A DNA stretch of 64,000 nucleotides from Flavimarina sp. Hel_I_48 (lineage in GTDB: Bacteria > Bacteroidota > Bacteroidia > Flavobacteriales > Flavobacteriaceae), in contig NZ_JPOL01000002.1 of the NCBI RefSeq assembly GCF_000733945.1, positions 3,535,001-3,599,000 on the forward strand, given 5' to 3'. The position numbers were made by a program, and so were the translations under genes. Below, piece by piece: positions 63,461-64,000 of the stretch. Numbering within the stretch: the first letter of the stretch is position 1; the number at the start of each line of letters is the position of its first letter. Below the pieces are notes generated by a model, which was not told where the DNA came from, did not search any database, and worked only from the letters and a program-made list of their open reading frames with translations.

Positions 63461-64000
63461 TTAAAGCTTGAGTAGTTGGTGGTTTTCTGGGCTATATAAG
63501 AAGTCGTACTTGTTAGTGCCTCCGTAGGTTTCATTATTTTTTAGTTCCCGGTAAAAATTATGAGTGCCATCCAGTACAAACTTACCGTTCATGTTAAGTT
63601 CTAGACCTTCCTGACCAATTTGAAAGAAGGGTCGCAATCTATCTATGACTTTGAGAATCATACTATCGCTATATCCATAATATCCCTGATAGCTAAGGGC
63701 ATAACCACATAATTGATGTTCTGAAGTGATGTGTTCACGTTCTATTAAACGCAAAATATTGGTTTCCAAGGTATTTAAACCTGTATCTACATTAGGATAA
63801 CGCTCTATGTGCGCTCGTATACAGCTGGAAAGATATTTGAAATTGGAACTTTTCCGAATTTCCGGCTTCAATTTACTGGGATTATTGCCGCAGTATAATT
63901 GCCAGATAAAATGCGCCATATCCAGGTCATCTTCAGAAAGTCTTATTTTATTTTTATAGTGACTTAGCAATTGTTTTTCGCTGAGGTCTGCAAGGCCGGT
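63461..64000 (-). CDS. DUF1835/DUF3658-like protein, N-terminus beyond the window
   Basis: At least 180 codons are open to the right edge, so this is a partial gene. An apparent start at 63970 is an internal TTG, because the frame continues upstream with 'TGLADLSEKQLLSHY'. The visible part is a helical C-terminal domain with 'LETNILRLIEREHITSEHQ', 'YSDSMILKVIDRL' and 'FVLDGTHNFYREL', as in the C-terminal DUF3658 half of DUF1835 proteins from memory. Function unknown. Confidence 0.7.
   Translation of the reverse strand, partial: TGLADLSEKQLLSHYKNKIRLSEDDLDMAHFIWQLYCGNNPSKLKPEIRKSSNFKYLSSCIRAHIERYPNVDTGLNTLETNILRLIEREHITSEHQLCGYALSYQGYYGYSDSMILKVIDRLRPFFQIGQEGLELNMNGKFVLDGTHNFYRELKNNETYGGTNKYDFLYSPENHQLLKL

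Overview
The window reads as a chromosomal segment of a Bacteroidota member, almost certainly family Flavobacteriaceae. The reasons are the fused lpxC-fabZ gene, bifunctional hisB and hisIE, a lone sucD, the PorX-type response regulator of the type IX secretion system, weak Shine-Dalgarno signals, AT-rich spacers and a set of short conserved proteins typical of flavobacteria. The oxidative L-fucose genes would fit a marine polysaccharide degrader, but that is inference. No prophage, integrase, CRISPR array or insertion sequence was seen. Most of the window is housekeeping sequence.

Layout. (1) 1-7.4 kb: an L-fucose utilisation locus. A forward operon encodes a zinc dehydrogenase, a lactonase-type amidohydrolase, an SDR dehydrogenase, a fucose permease and a mutarotase. 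A convergent reverse pair encodes an FAH-family hydrolase and a second SDR. Between them lies an array of six 113-bp tandem repeats. The enzymes fit the non-phosphorylating route from L-fucose to pyruvate and lactate, except that fuconate dehydratase is not in the window. (2) 7.4-12.9 kb: an ion-channel-like protein, a DUF3253 protein, a gene-poor stretch, tRNA-Pro(GGG), a PQQ sugar dehydrogenase/cytochrome c pair and trxB. (3) 13-21 kb: aroB, proline dehydrogenase, alanine dehydrogenase, tsaE, porX and small membrane proteins. (4) 21-32.6 kb: HD hydrolase, lpxD, lpxC-fabZ, lpxA, efp, an lpxD paralogue, sucD, fabG, a large VWA-like membrane protein and a prohibitin. (5) 32.9-41.1 kb: the complete histidine operon hisGDCBHAF(IE), preceded by what looks like a classical translation-coupled attenuator. 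(6) 41-51.9 kb: an orphan histidine kinase, parE, a macrodomain gene and parC, a CHAD protein, an oxidoreductase, a frameshifted LpxH-like phosphoesterase and aroC. (7) 52-64 kb: a RES/Xre toxin-antitoxin pair, a dicarboxylate symporter, a secreted protein, HAD and DCC proteins, mutS2, ung, a signal-less binding protein next to ppk1, a nucleoside phosphorylase and a truncated DUF1835-like gene at the right edge.

The most informative non-coding observations are: the his leader (an 18-codon peptide with a His-His pair, an antiterminator segment and a 12-bp terminator just before hisG); the inverted-repeat element between hisB and hisH that leaves hisH without a normal start codon in its frame; the six-copy repeat whose unit can fold into a closed multi-stem structure; and an A8 tract that breaks an LpxH-like gene.
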